NCBI GenBank assembly: GCA_905221605.1
Contig: CAJNDS010002199.1
Location: 1-64,000, forward strand
Length of the DNA: 64,000 nt
Direction of reading: 5' to 3'
Source of the DNA: Symbiodinium natans
Lineage: Eukaryota; Sar; Dinophyceae; Suessiales; Symbiodiniaceae
The notes beneath the pieces were generated by a model. That model was not told the origin of the DNA. It did not search any database and worked only from the letters and a program-made list of their open reading frames with translations. Shown piece after piece: positions 49,364 to 60,902 of the stretch. The position numbers were made by a program, and so were the translations under genes. The number at the start of each line of letters is the position of its first letter. Positions within the stretch are counted from its first letter, which is position 1.

Positions 49364-51142
49364 ATGGAGGGCCGTGGAAGGCCATCGTACTACCACATAG
49401 GTGAGGGTGAACCCGGAATGCTTCGTGAGAGAGGCAGGAGAGGGGCTGAGCCTCCCTATGAGAGGCCTTCAGGGTCTAGACACTCGTCAGTTCCACCAAG
49501 GAACCCCGTTGTCGGTAGTGGAGTTGCTTTCAGCCCGATGTCGAACTTGTCGGGTGCAGTGCATCCCACAGGAAGCCCGGTGGTTGGTTCTCCGACTGCT
49601 ATGGGCACCCCCATACCGGCAATGGCTTCACCCATGTCACCACCAGGTTTGGTGCCACCACCGCCTGCAGCAGTGGACCCCGTTGCCGTTCAGGCAGCCC
49701 TGGGATCCCAGCTTTTGGTTCAGACAGTGCAGCAGCAGCAGCAGCAGATATCTCAAATGATGTCGCTGGTGCAGCAGCTGGTCCAGGACCGGGCAAGTGC
49801 TGAGAAGAAAGGCAAGGGAGCTGGTAGCTTGAGTAGCATCAGTGACAGTGTGGACCATGCCATGGAGGTTGATGATGGGAACGGCGCTCCTATCAGGAAT
49901 CCTAAGGCAGACTCATATGTGCCGAAGTTGCCCATGTTGGATGGTGGACGCATGAACAAGGGTCGGCGTGCCGAGATCGAAGCATGGGTTGAGTACCTTG
50001 AAGTGTTTTTGCCATGGATTGCCTTGTTTGATGATAGGATACCGTCGGAAGTGCAGGCTTGTTTTGTGAGAGACAAGCCAATCTTGAACAAAGACTTGGC
50101 GAAAGGAGAGAGCATTAGGAGTACCAGAGTGTTCCTTTACCTTCGGCAGTCCTTTGCGAACTTTTCCCGTGGGCTTGACATTTTGAAGCAAGTTGAGCGT
50201 GAACAGCTTGGTGTTCCGGCAGGCTATGAGGCGTTGAGGCGCTTGCATCAGGATCTGTCGGTTTGCTCGAGGATAGAAGCCTCGACCTTGCGAGAAGAGA
50301 TGTTGAGATACCAACCCCCTGCCTCTACGAAGGATCGTCCTTTGGAAGTGTTTCGCAGCGTGCAGGTTGAGCTTGCAAAGTATGGTCGACTTGTTGCTGC
50401 GTTCCCAGACCTTGCGTTGAGTGAAGCGGATCAGAGCATGATTGTGTTGAAAGGTCTTGATGCGGATGTGAAGAGGTACATCTTGTTGCATGCGAAGATT
50501 GACTCCATGAGTGAGCTTGAGACTGCGATCAAGTTCTACGACGCAAACATCAAGATCCTTACCTTCGCCGATTCCGGGCGAGGTCGAGACCGCAGGAACA
50601 ACAACGACATAGCGAATCCGCTGAACTTCAAGGGCGATGGAAAGGGGAAGGACAAAGGGAAGGACAAGGGGAAAGATAAAGGAAAGGACAAAGGGAAGGA
50701 CAAGGGAAAGGACAAAGGTCGCTCAGGAAAGGACAAGCATGACAAGAAGGGAGAGAAAGGTGGAAAGGGGAACGCTACTCAAGACCCTGGGAAAGGGGGC
50801 GGTGGTAGCTCTGGTAGTGACCCAAAGCACGACAAGCGTGCCAACGTGAAGTGCTACAACTGCAATGAATTGGGGCACTATTCAAACCGATGCCCTAAGA
50901 AAGCGGCCAAAGGTGTGGCGGCAGCAGCGACGCTTCTCGAACCGCAATTGGCGGCTTTGACCTTGGAGGGCCCGCACGTGTTTGCAGCGGCAGTTGGTTG
51001 CGAGTTCTTTGATATCGCTCAGGGAGATTCCGACAATGAGTCGAGCTTGAGCGATGGTGAGTGGGAAGCCTTTGAAGGTCGTGGTTGTTGGAGAGTTCAG
51101 AGGCCACAGTTGAGCTTGGAACCTCGCAGCTTGGAAGCCTAG
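49364..51142 (+). pseudogene. gag: E3 gag, intact to the zinc knuckle and then frameshifted
   Basis: The ATG at 49,364 starts the same MEGRGRPSYYHIGEGEP protein as E2, here uninterrupted through capsid, the KDKGKD stretch and the zinc knuckle CYNCNELGHYSNRC. Near 51,075 E3 lacks one G (cctttgaagg against cctttggaagg in E2), so the frame runs out at 51,142. This copy shows the original gag frame across the site of E2's deletion. Confidence 0.85.
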
Positions 51143-53940
51143 AGACCCCCGTTGAGCTTGAGAAGGCCCCAGTTGAGCTTGGAACATCGCAGCTTGGAAG
51201 CCTAGAGACCCCCGTTGAGCTTGAGAAGGCCCCAGTTGAGCTTGGAACGTCGCAGCTTGGAAGCCTAGAGACCCCCGTTGAGCTTGAGAAGGCCCCAGTT
51301 GAGCTTGGAACGTCGCAGCTTGGAAGCCTAGAGACCCCCGTTGAGCTTGAGAAGGCCCCAGTTGAGCTTGGAACGTCGCAGCTTGGAAGCCTAGAGACCC
51401 CCGTTGAGCTTGAGAAGGCCCCGTCGATGCTTGGTGAGCATGGATTGAGTGAATTTTATTTTCATGACATGAGCATGGCAGCCCCGCATGTGACACATGG
51501 TAGCAGCTCTGAAGCCATGGACTGGTGGTTGCTGGACTCCGGAGCGTCGACGCACCTGATCAGCGAGGAGACACTGCAGCATGTGCAAGTGCTGAGCCTG
51601 AGTGAGCATGTTGGTAGAGATTGTGTGACTGCCACGGGTGCTTCCATAGGGGTTCAGAAGAGTGCTGTGGTTCGCGTTTGCTTTGCCGTTGAGAGATCCA
51701 GTCCTATCGTTGTTGAGTTCGAAGCCCTGGTTGCACCTGTGCGATTTAATCTCCTGAGCCTAGGACGACTCCTGAATAGGAATTGGACAGTCTCTTTTGC
51801 CCCCCATCTCCACGTGCAAGCTGGTGGTTTTAAATTTAAGGCTGTGTGGTCCAACAATTGTTGCTGGTTGCAAAGTCATGCGGTGGCACGGGCCTGTTTG
51901 GTGTCTCAAGAGCAGAGCGCAGCGCAGCAGATTGCAGACCCCTCGTGTACGAGGCCTTCCGCAGCCCGAGAAGATGGCCTCCTCCAGCGAAAGCGAAGTG
52001 GAATGGCGCATGGAAGGGAAGGACAAAGGGAAGCTGGTCCGGAGAGTCGTTGCGACTCAAGCGGCCTCAATCTCGGTGGGAGAAGAGGACTTCGAGGAGA
52101 GCACCCGGTTGGCCACAGCTACGTCCACGGAGACAGAGGGCGCAATCCTCTTGATGCCCGCGGATGCCGAGTCCCAGGTGGTGTTGAAGCCGGGCGAGAT
52201 CGAGACCCCAGGACCCGCCAAAGTTCCCCAGCAGAAGCCCATGCCAAAGAAGCCGAAAGTGAAGAAGATGCCCCAGAAGCCCCTCGTGAAGAGAATGCCA
52301 AAGGCAGCGAGCTCTTCGTCGACAAAGAGGACCCCCGTGAAGCTGGTGCCTCGTTCCGATCGCCAGCAGCCGTGGTTGACGTTGTGGAGTGCAAGTTCAA
52401 GGGCAGTGAAGAAGCAGAAGCTCAAGGAAAGCCGCATGACGTCAGCTGCAAGGTCCGATTTGAACCGCTTTCGAAAGGAGAAGAAGGGCCCAGAGAGACG
52501 GACGCTGGAGGAGCACCTCAAGGAGCATTTTTTGCAGTGCCTGGACCGCAAGGCCCCCTACACTGTGACGACTATCTCCGAGATCATCAAGGAGAAAGCA
52601 AAGCCCCCGAGCCCACCGAGGAAGGAAGCCGACTCCCCGGGGTACCCGGAGAGGTTGCCTACCCCTCCGCGGGTTCCGCCACGTCGACGCTTGCCCACGC
52701 CGCCGAGGAATCCGACATCGCCAAGGGCCAGCGCATCACGGGCACCAGCTACGCCGCCAAAGACATCGCCATTGCCACCACCACCGACCAATCCCGGAAC
52801 GCCTACTTCGAGTGGATGGAGTGTGGTGACGGACTGAAAGCGCTGAGTGCAGTCAGCCAGAAAGGATCTTCCCAGGCAGTGGCGAGCAGCAAAAGTCTTG
52901 ATGTGCTTGATGGTTGTGCTTGTGCTTGTGATGTTGGCATGAGTGGCATGGTTGGCATGAGTGGCATGGTTGGCATGAGTGGCATGGTTGAGCATGTGTG
53001 TGTTGGTGAGCTTGATCAGGAGAAAGCACCGGCCCCAGACGGCGACCAGGCGTGGTTGCTGCATGGTGATCAGGAGTTACTTCACCAGGAGTTGTGGGGA
53101 AAGGTTCACCGTGAGCATGTGTTGCGAAGTCATGTTCCTTTTAATTCCAGCTGTGAGCATTGCGTGCGTGGTAGAGGTCTTGAACCAGCTAGGAAAATCG
53201 AGAGGGATTCCGGAGAGGGAGCCCAAAAGGAGGTTCAGATCGACAAGTTCTTCTACAAGGGGATTTGGTTCCTGGTGTTGGTGCTTGTTGGTTGCTTTGC
53301 CATCGGAACAGTGATGTACCGTGAAGTTTCAGGACCGCGTGGAGCAGCAGCGCGTGAGGTGATGCTTGGAGAGATGTCGGCGTGGGGACGTAGTGTTGGC
53401 TTGGTTGGAGTTGAAGCGCGTGACTTGTCGGTTTGCGTGAAGTCGGATCTTGAGGCGGTGGTGAAGAACCTTGCTCAGGGTTTTGCTGATACCATGACCG
53501 TTGGTGCGGTTGAGGTGTCTGATGTTCCGGTTGGTCGGCACGCCCCGGTCGCAGAGAGGGCCATCCGAACACTGAAGGAAAACGCGAACACGTTGTGCGC
53601 CGGATTGGAGCAAGTTGGCCTAGAGCCATGTGGCAGAGGAGTCAGCTTCCTTCTCTCTCACTGTGCTCAGGCACACAACCGCTACCAAATCCAGCCTGGA
53701 TCGGCAATGACTCCTGAACAACGTAGTTTAAGAACTATGAGGCAGCCTCGGGCGATATACGTCTGGGGAGCGTCAATCTTGGCCACACCTCCGCCGAGTC
53801 TACGACAATTCATCACGGGCAGATATGGACAGGCTGCCTACTTAGGCCCTGAAGTCGCGGGTGGCAGCCATCTGGTGCAGTTCCGACTGAAGGATGGTTC
53901 GTTGCCCGGTCAGCCCGAATCAGGATGTTGGTGCCCATGA
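51085..53940 (+). pseudogene. pol: E3 protease to integrase part of pol
   Basis: This continues the E2-like polyprotein after the first frameshift: 20-aa VELGTSQLGSLETPVELEKA repeats, protease LLDSGASTHL, the shifted-frame module region, the HREHVLRSH/CEHC zinc site and the integrase triad. It ends early because seven bases present in E2 (ctgaaga in gttcgctgaagattgcc) are missing near 53,900. Confidence 0.85.
51973..52837 (+). CDS. E3 overlapping-frame module
   Basis: This is the counterpart of E2's 42,431-43,304 (MASSSESEVEWRMEGKDKGK). It ends three codons earlier because a C-to-T change makes an earlier TGA. Conservation of the open frame in both copies, with mostly silent differences, is the main evidence that it is translated. 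Confidence 0.55.
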
Positions 53941-56900
53941 CCTTTGAGTTGTCAGCCTTGCGTGGTATTTGCCGTATGTTGCCCGAGCGTGCTGGTGACG
54001 TTGTGCGTGGCTTGCCAGCGGCTGATCAAGGGAACATGCGTGATCTTCCAATCCCAAACACCGAGACTCGCGGACCGCCAGCATCATGGGTCGAGGAAAA
54101 TGGCAGGACCCCGAGGTGTCGAGCGTGTCGATTGAGGGGTGTTCCGGCGGACAAGGCGTGGCACACTCAGAAGTGTCGTGACAGATACGCTGCGTACGTG
54201 AAGAGCTCTTTTGATCCGAATCAGTTTGTGCTTGATGATGCCCAGCATGAGTTGGAGATCGAAGGAGTTGAGCGTGATCTTGGTTCGCGTGCTTTTGGTG
54301 AGCTTGACGTCGGGTTGGAGTTGCCTGATGATGTGCAGGACTATGAACCGACTGAAGATGAGGGAGAGCGAGGCCTCGGTGAGTCCTTCTTGCCTGAAGG
54401 GGTGCTTGAGGGTGAACTTCGTCTCGGAGACCCTGTTGGAGTTGAACCTGCAGCTTCAGAAGAGGCTGACTTCATGGAAGTTGAGCCAGAAAGCCTGGAT
54501 CGGGTGCCAGAGCCAGAGTCCGATGCCATGGTCAACAACGTCTTGTTCCGTGAGTCGTTGGGTTTCGCCGCTGTTGCAAATCCCAGTACCGGAGGACAGA
54601 CAGTGAAGCTTGGTGGTGAGACTCTTGTGGTTGAAATGCCCTCATCTTCCAAGGATGATGTCACCGGACATGCATTGGACCTGGGTCTGACATACGAAGG
54701 CATGTTGCGTGAGTTGAGTGCGCTTGAGTCCCTTGCAGTCGGTGATGTGATTTGGCATGTGGATCCGAAGCAGAAAGTGATATCCACAAGATGGGTGTCA
54801 AATGCAAAGCTGGAGCGGGTTGACGGCAAAGAAAGACCACTGGTCCGTTGTCGGGTTGTTGCGCGTGATTTCGCCCAGGGAGCAACGGCTGCTCAGCTTG
54901 GCATTTCTGCGGCGACCAGCTCAGCCGAGGCATTGAGGACCTTCCTCTTTTATGCCGGCTCGAAGAGGCAGAACGTCGTAGGCCTCGACGTCAGTACGGC
55001 GTTCTTGTTCGCAGAGTTAGAAGAAGAAGACGGCACGGTGGTGGTGCGGCTCCCTGCTGGAGTTACCGGTCCCAATGGACGCCCTGGGTTCATGCGACTT
55101 CGCAAGGCTCTTTATGGGTTGAGAGCCGCGGCCCAGACCTGGGCTCGTCATCTCGCAAAGCTCCTCAAACGCCTCTGCGACCTCACTCCATGCGAGACAG
55201 AGCCATGCCTCTTCTCAGGTGTGGTTCTCGGTGGACAGAGGGTGGCAGTGTTGTGCTACGTAGACGATCTCCTCATCAGCGGCGACAGCGACGAGGCCAT
55301 CTACTACGTGGTGGAGAAGCTTAAGAGCGCGGTGAAGATCAAGGTGACCGCTGACTTGGATCGTGATCAGCAAATCACGTTTCTTGGTCGTCAAATCACC
55401 AGGAAGAAGGGCGAGGACTCTTTGGTGATTGGCATGGCAGGCGAGTACTACCAGGAGATCTATGAGGGTTTTGGACTTGGGAAAAGTCCGAAGTCGTGTC
55501 CGACGCCGCCGAATCTTCGAGAACTTTACGACAGAGAAGAAGAAGTCTTGGAGCGGGAGTTGAGCTCAGAAGCTGCTGCTCGATATCGCTCTACGCTGGG
55601 ACGCCTTTCATGGTTGGCCATGACGCGCGTGGATCTAGCATATTATGTTTCCATGCTAGCTCGAGGCCAGGCCAGTCCACGTGAGAAGCATGAACGTGCG
55701 ATGCGGATGGTATTACGGTATCTTCGGCATGTTCAGGACTTTCGACAAATCGTCCATCCAGTTGATGAACGGAGCCTTCGGTTGGATTGCTACGTGGATG
55801 CGTCATGGGGCAGTGAGAGGAGCGTTGATCGCAAGAGTGTGAGCGGTGGTTGCATCATGCTTGGTGGTTTCTGCTTGAAAGCGTGGTCACGGCTTCAACA
55901 AGCTGTCGCTCTCAGCTCAGCAGAGTCGGAGTTGTACGGATTGGTTGAGGGAGCAAAGGAATCACTTTCAATCCGAAGGGCAATTTCCCACGTGTTTGGA
56001 TGGGATGAGTTGTGCGCACCGCACCTCTTTTGCGACTCCGAGGCCGCCATTGCCATCAGCAGGGCTGACGGCTTGAGGCGTGTCAGACATATAGATCTGA
56101 GAGCATGCTTTATACAAGATCAGCTCCGACAGCGACTTCTCTTCATCTGCGGAGTGCGAGGAGCCTCCAACGTCGCCGACCTCTTCACAAAATCGTTAGA
56201 TGCCCGGACTACGTTGAAACACATGTTGAGCCTTGGTTTGTCCGAAGTCACTGTTGCAGCTTGCGTTGGTGAGTTGGCGTGTTTCGTTGGCTTGCTTGGT
56301 GCTGCTGTGGCTGGCAAGGATCATGTATCTCTTGCAGATCGGTATCGTTTGATGGAGTTTGCCAAGTGGTTGGTGGTTGAGTTCTGTGCGCCTCCCATGT
56401 CGAGCATGTTGGCTGCGTCGCGAGCGTGCTCCTGGGTTGGTGTGTTGACTGTCAGTGAGGCAGATGACGGCGGAGACCCGGCCACTACAGCGCAGCTTCA
56501 ACAGATCTGCACTCTCCACATCCGCAGGGGGGGTTTCGTCTACTTGTGGGCTAGTACTCCGTGCACCGGTGGTTGTCTGTACCAGCATCTACATGCACGT
56601 GATCCAGCCTACAGACGCGGTCGCTTGGCACGGCACTGGTCGCTACACAGGAAGCTGTGGAAGGCTTTTATGTCGCTGTGTGACTACGTCCATGCTTGGT
56701 CGATCGAGTGGCCCCGAGCCTGTGCTTACTGGTCATGGAACCAGACTATCCGTTTTCTGCAGTCGCGACCGTACATGTTGCACGATGTGTTGGTTGACGG
56801 TTGCTCGCTTGGCATGCGTGGTCGAGATGGCGAGTTGATCTACAAACGTTGGCGTGTCATCACGACGATGGAGTCGGTTGCTCGCAGCTTGTCGGTCTTT

Positions 56901-57008
56901 CGGTGCCCAGGTGATGGTCATCCACATTCCGCCAACTTCGATCTCAAGAATACCCAACACTACCCGGAGAAGTTGACGAACGCTTTCTTGCACGCGTTAA
57001 ACGCATGA
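53925..57008 (+). pseudogene. pol: E3 RT, RNase H and C-terminal extension
   Basis: 1,027 codons in register with E2's pol from MLVPMTFELSALRG onward. The CRAC...HTQKC zinc site, RT with CYVDDLLISG, RNase H (YVDASWGS, SSAESELYG, FCDSEAAIA) and the tail with WASTPCTGGC and DGCSLGMRG are all intact. It is cut off from its 5' part by the 7-base deletion, so it is probably not expressed as a functional polyprotein. Confidence 0.85.
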
Positions 57009-57085
57009 CACCGCGAGATTTGCTCAAAGTTTTTCCCTTTTTTTTACTTTGCCTTCGGTACGGTGTATAGAGCATAGGACGTGCC

Positions 57086-57523
57086 ATGGCTGATATGGTT
57101 GAGGTTGAAAACGCTGTGAGGCGCACTTGGGTTCGAGAGCTCTGGATGCAATGGGTTCCTCAGCAGCAGGTGGAAGTCAGTTTGATCGCCTTCCTTGCGA
57201 TGTTTTCCTTGGCGATGCTTGGCAGCTTCCTCGCTGGAATCTTTGTGCAGCAATACCGACAGCGTCACAGCCATATTCTATCTTTGAGTGAGCTTCTTAC
57301 CTTTCTTCCGGTGGAACAAAGTCGGAGAGCAATTATCACTACGCGGCATGGATACGCCTTCCATGTTCGCAGCGATTGCCCCGCCCTGCGCAATACCCAC
57401 CCAGGCAATCTGCAGCGTCGAGTTGCTTGTGAGCTTTGTCTGCAATACTTGCGCGTGGACCAGCCGACACCCACCGTGTCGAGGGGGGGTGTAGAAGTTC
57501 GAGAACTGTGCGTCATCCTGTGA
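57086..57523 (+). CDS. E3 post-pol ORF, membrane segment plus HX4C-X16-CX2C motif
   Basis: The 145-codon product is identical to E2's ORF at 47,551-47,988, including the membrane segment and zinc-type motif. It overlaps the polypurine tract (57,481-57,489, GAGGGGGGG) and the first 34 bases of the 3' LTR. Confidence 0.7.
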   Translation: MADMVEVENAVRRTWVRELWMQWVPQQQVEVSLIAFLAMFSLAMLGSFLAGIFVQQYRQRHSHILSLSELLTFLPVEQSRRAIITTRHGYAFHVRSDCPALRNTHPGNLQRRVACELCLQYLRVDQPTPTVSRGGVEVRELCVIL

Positions 57524-57893
57524 GGGTGCGACACGGTGAGTTTTGCAGTTTGCAGTTTTGTGTGCATAGCTTGGAGTCTGTTCAGCTTTTGAAGTTTTCC
57601 CAGTAGCCTGAGTACGATTAGCGGTGCAGGAACGTTTTGCCTCGTAGGGAACCACTCTCGTCGAGTTTCGTGACTCGAGGGTAGTTTTTTGGAGGTCTTT
57701 TAAGCCGAGCTGTCAAGTTGGAGAGCTGTGATACGTTTTCCACTTTGGCTCAAGTGACGAGCACTGGTGTGAGTGCTGCAAGCCAAAACAGAAGTGTTGT
57801 CCGAGTGTCTGAGCTTGCTTGCTTGGTTTGGACTTGTGTGAGTTGGCTTGGTTGTATCCTTGGTGCCTTGCTTGGCATCTTGGGTTTTTAACG
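57490..57893 (+). repeat. E3 3' LTR
   Basis: 404 bp, TGTAG...TTAACG, one visible difference from the 5' copy, with the spliced-leader-like string at 57,740-57,754. It is followed by the target duplication ctttg (57,894-57,898). Confidence 0.95.
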
Positions 57894-57898
57894 CTTTG

Positions 57899-59069
57899 AA
57901 TTTCATTGCTCTAGCTTACTGGGGCGCTGTTGCGTCGAAGAAGCAGAGGAGGAAAAAAAAATGACTTATGACTTCCACAAAATACATTCTGTTTTTTTTG
58001 AACGCCGCGTTTTTTCTAATGTTTTTTAAGATTTTCAATATGTTAAATTTTGATCCAAAGCAAGCCGGTTGGCTCAGTTTCAAAAAGTTAGTATGGATCA
58101 TCTTGTTCATTTCGTTGACAATGTTTCTCAAACAAGGAAAAATTGAACAACAATTAATTAACGTTTTTTTTTGATTTTGTTTTTCAGGCAAGTTTGTTCA
58201 GAGCGATTTTGTTTCTAAACAAGGCATTCCAAAATTATTATTCATATTGCAGACTTTGAAATGCTTCGAAACCAGTTTTTTTCTGTGTTTTAAACGTTTT
58301 TTCATGTTTGAAATTTTAAAAACAATTTGCTTTAAAAAACGTAGCAAAAAAGCATCTCCAATTTGCATCTCAAGTATGGTGTGGCCTGCATGTGTCAAGC
58401 CAGGACAGCTGAAAAACACAGACCAAGTTCTTTGAAGTCCTGTTTCATTGCTGGTGGTTTTGTTTCAGCCTTTTCTGCAAACAGGAAAAAATGCACGTCA
58501 AGCCAAACAGCAGAAAAGAAAGATGGGCTGAGTTTGAAGTCTTGGCTGGATTCGACGCGAACAAAGCTGAAAGGAAACCAAGGCAGTTTTTCATTGTTCA
58601 TGACCCGTGTTTGTGGCCGATGGGTTGCGGCGGCCGCAATGACTCACGTGACTGCCGTGACTGTGGCTGTGACTGTGACTGATTCATGGTTCCTGATTCA
58701 TGATGATCTCATGATCTCATGACTCATGACTCATGACCTCGTGGCTCATCATGATCTCATGTCATGAGTCATGACTGAATGAATGATTGATGACTGATGA
58801 TTGATGATTCATACTTCACAATGCATAATGATTCATGATGCGATGCGATGATGCGATTATGATTGATGCCAATGCCAGGCAATGCGGCGGCAATGCCAGG
58901 CCAGGACCGCGTGCCAGCACCAGGACCGCCGGGAAGCCGGACTGCCAAGATGCCAGGGCTCAGGACTCAGGACCTGGCAGGATGATGATGACGACGATGA
59001 TTGATGATGATGATGATGATGATGATACAATGACACGATGTGATGATATATGATATGCTATGATCTGAT

Positions 59070-59123
<54 letters not shown>

Positions 59124-59505
59124 CTGCTGATGATCTTCTGCTGAGGATCTGCTGACGCTGCTGGGCAATATGAGACTCTTGATGAGACTGCCGACAGGTT
59201 TGTTAATCTGGCCCTATGGCCCTAGAACACCATGCCGCGCCCGAAATTTCGGCCATACTTAGCTCCGTCGTAGGTAATGGGGCCATGTAATCCATGTGGC
59301 CCCCTGATTTGATGCCAAGCAGAGAGTGCTTCGCACCCCCATTTTGCCGTCAGGCAAAAAACCCAAGTCTGTAATGTCATGCTGTTGTCTTGACCGATTT
59401 GGAAAGTTGTAACCATTGATCATGTTATACTGCTGGTGTAGTCTCCAACTGAAGGGAGCTGAGTCAGGGGAAGTTGGGAGCAAGCTTGTTGTTGTGTGAC
59501 ATTCT
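57899..59505. repeat. Non-coding stretch with diverged repeat copy 2 and simple repeats
   Basis: 57,899-58,285 is AT-rich without a gene. 58,285-58,560 is the second copy of the interspersed repeat at 48,450-48,720. 58,680-58,830 is made of tgactcatgac/gatgatt variants. A GAT array with gaps fills 58,980-59,123, perfect from about 59,071 to 59,123. The stretch to 59,505 shows nothing recognisable. Confidence 0.7.
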
Positions 59506-60378
59506 TTGCGCTGGACGGCACGGCTCTCAGGCAAGACTGCCCAGTCTTTCTCTACCTTGCCCCATCAATTGGGTAGGCTGCCTCTTCTTCGCCATGGCAT
59601 TGCAAGAGCCCCTTGGCCTGGAGAACCTGCAGCCTTTGTTGTATCCCGGCCGAGTGCGGATGCAGGGGAAGCCAACTCGATAGTGCTTCTCCTCCCTGGT
59701 TGTGGACATTTCTATGTGGAGAATATGCACCCACTGCCTTGGCAAGGGGCCATTGAGTATCTGTGGAGCAACCTGGCTTTCAAAAAGGCCGTCATTGCCT
59801 GCGCATGGCCTGTGGCGGGACAAGCAGGCTCACCGCCTGCCTGGATGCTGCCTGACGGTGCTGCCTGGACCAAGGCAGTGTATACAATGGAAATTCTACC
59901 GCTCCTACTGGCCGTCCAACGTGATGCGAGCCCTCGCATCTCCTTGCCCACATATCTCATGGGCCTTGGCTCTGGAGGAACCATCACCTACCAGATTACA
60001 ATTTCCGAGGCCCATGCGACCTTCCGGGCTTGTGTTTGCATGGGCCCCATTAGGCTGCCTTCTTTGCTGCCAGCCCCGGGCGGGGAGACACGAATTTTAG
60101 TCTATGGCGGACGAAAGGACGTAGAGACCTTTCAGCACCACCTTCGGATGTGCTACTCGGTGCGGGGCAATCATCGCGTGCCTCCTGTCACAGAAGCCCT
60201 TTCCGAAGACTCACACTTTACCGCCTTCAAGGGCTACGGACGCACGCAGTACCCCTGGGCCCCCGGCCTCACAATCCGCCAGGTGGTTATCGGCAAGGAC
60301 CCGGAGCATGTGGTGTGGCTTGCATTGCTGAGCGATCCTGATTGGCTGCTGGCGGACCATATCGAGCTCCCGGAGTAG
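59506..60378 (+). CDS. Alpha/beta-hydrolase-like protein, 5' end uncertain
   Basis: The frame of 290 codons starts at a TTG, so the true start or first exon is unknown; it ends TAG at 60,376. SIVLLLPGCGHFYVENMH resembles the first strand and oxyanion loop of a hydrolase, YLMGLGSGGTITYQI the nucleophile elbow, and RILVYGGRKDVETF and RQVVIGKDPEHVVW the later strands before the acid and His. The elbow reads G-L-G-S-G-G, so the usual nucleophile position of GxSxG is Gly; it may be inactive or the fold guess may be wrong. GC-rich codons fit a host gene. Confidence 0.45.
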   Translation: MRWTARLSGKTAQSFSTLPHQLGRLPLLRHGIARAPWPGEPAAFVVSRPSADAGEANSIVLLLPGCGHFYVENMHPLPWQGAIEYLWSNLAFKKAVIACAWPVAGQAGSPPAWMLPDGAAWTKAVYTMEILPLLLAVQRDASPRISLPTYLMGLGSGGTITYQITISEAHATFRACVCMGPIRLPSLLPAPGGETRILVYGGRKDVETFQHHLRMCYSVRGNHRVPPVTEALSEDSHFTAFKGYGRTQYPWAPGLTIRQVVIGKDPEHVVWLALLSDPDWLLADHIELPE

Positions 60379-60902
60379 TCGTCGGGGCAGGGTAGAGAGT
60401 GCCTTCCTTTTTCCATTTTAATCAATTTATGCGCGCCGGCCTTTGTGTTGCCGCTACAAACAGACCAGCAACCGAGGTACGCCTGCATTCTGGTGCTACT
60501 ACTGTGCACGGACAAAGTAAAGGATGCCATCGTCTCCAGGTCATTGCTTTGTACATGCAGCACGTTGCAGCCACAAGTAACAGCCACCTGCGATGACACG
60601 CTGCATCCCTTTTCAGGTTGCGCGTTGGATGTGCCCTGGCTCAAGCTAAGGGTGGCTGGCTGACTGAACGAGGAACCCATTGTGTAGAGGGTTGTAACGC
60701 TCCTGACTGGTTTTTTCTCGCCTTTCTGCTTCTTCTCTCCTGTGTGCTGTGCTTTTTGTTTGGTCCTCCCTTTCCTTGAGTCCCTCCCTAGTTTTTGTAA
60801 GGGCTTTCCAGGGATCTTGGTGTCTGGAGGTTGCCTCGTGGTTCTCCGCTGCCTGTGGGGTAGTCACATGAGTTTGGCCTGCCATGTTCGGTGAGTGATG
60901 CC
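60379..60902. other. Spacer between two hydrolase-like frames; no gene seen
   Basis: No convincing frame is present. A canonical-looking donor (TTCGGTGAGTG at about 60,887) follows a short ATG-containing piece at 60,884, so part of it could be an exon. Confidence 0.3.

Larger units (their letters stand above)
48876..57893 (+). mobile_element. Full-length copia-type LTR retroelement E3 (about 9.0 kb)
   Basis: It has the same structure as E2 at about 1% difference. Its two 404-bp LTRs differ at one site that I can see (ctgctcag/ctgttcag, near 48,972 and 57,582), which points to a recent insertion. It is disabled by a one-base deletion near 51,075 and a 7-base deletion near 53,900. E2 is intact at both places. 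Confidence 0.95.

Noticed and set aside
60635-60650. cctggctcaagct as a spliced-leader relict
   Set aside because: Only GGCTCAAG matches, the preceding T run is absent, and a match of this length is expected by chance.
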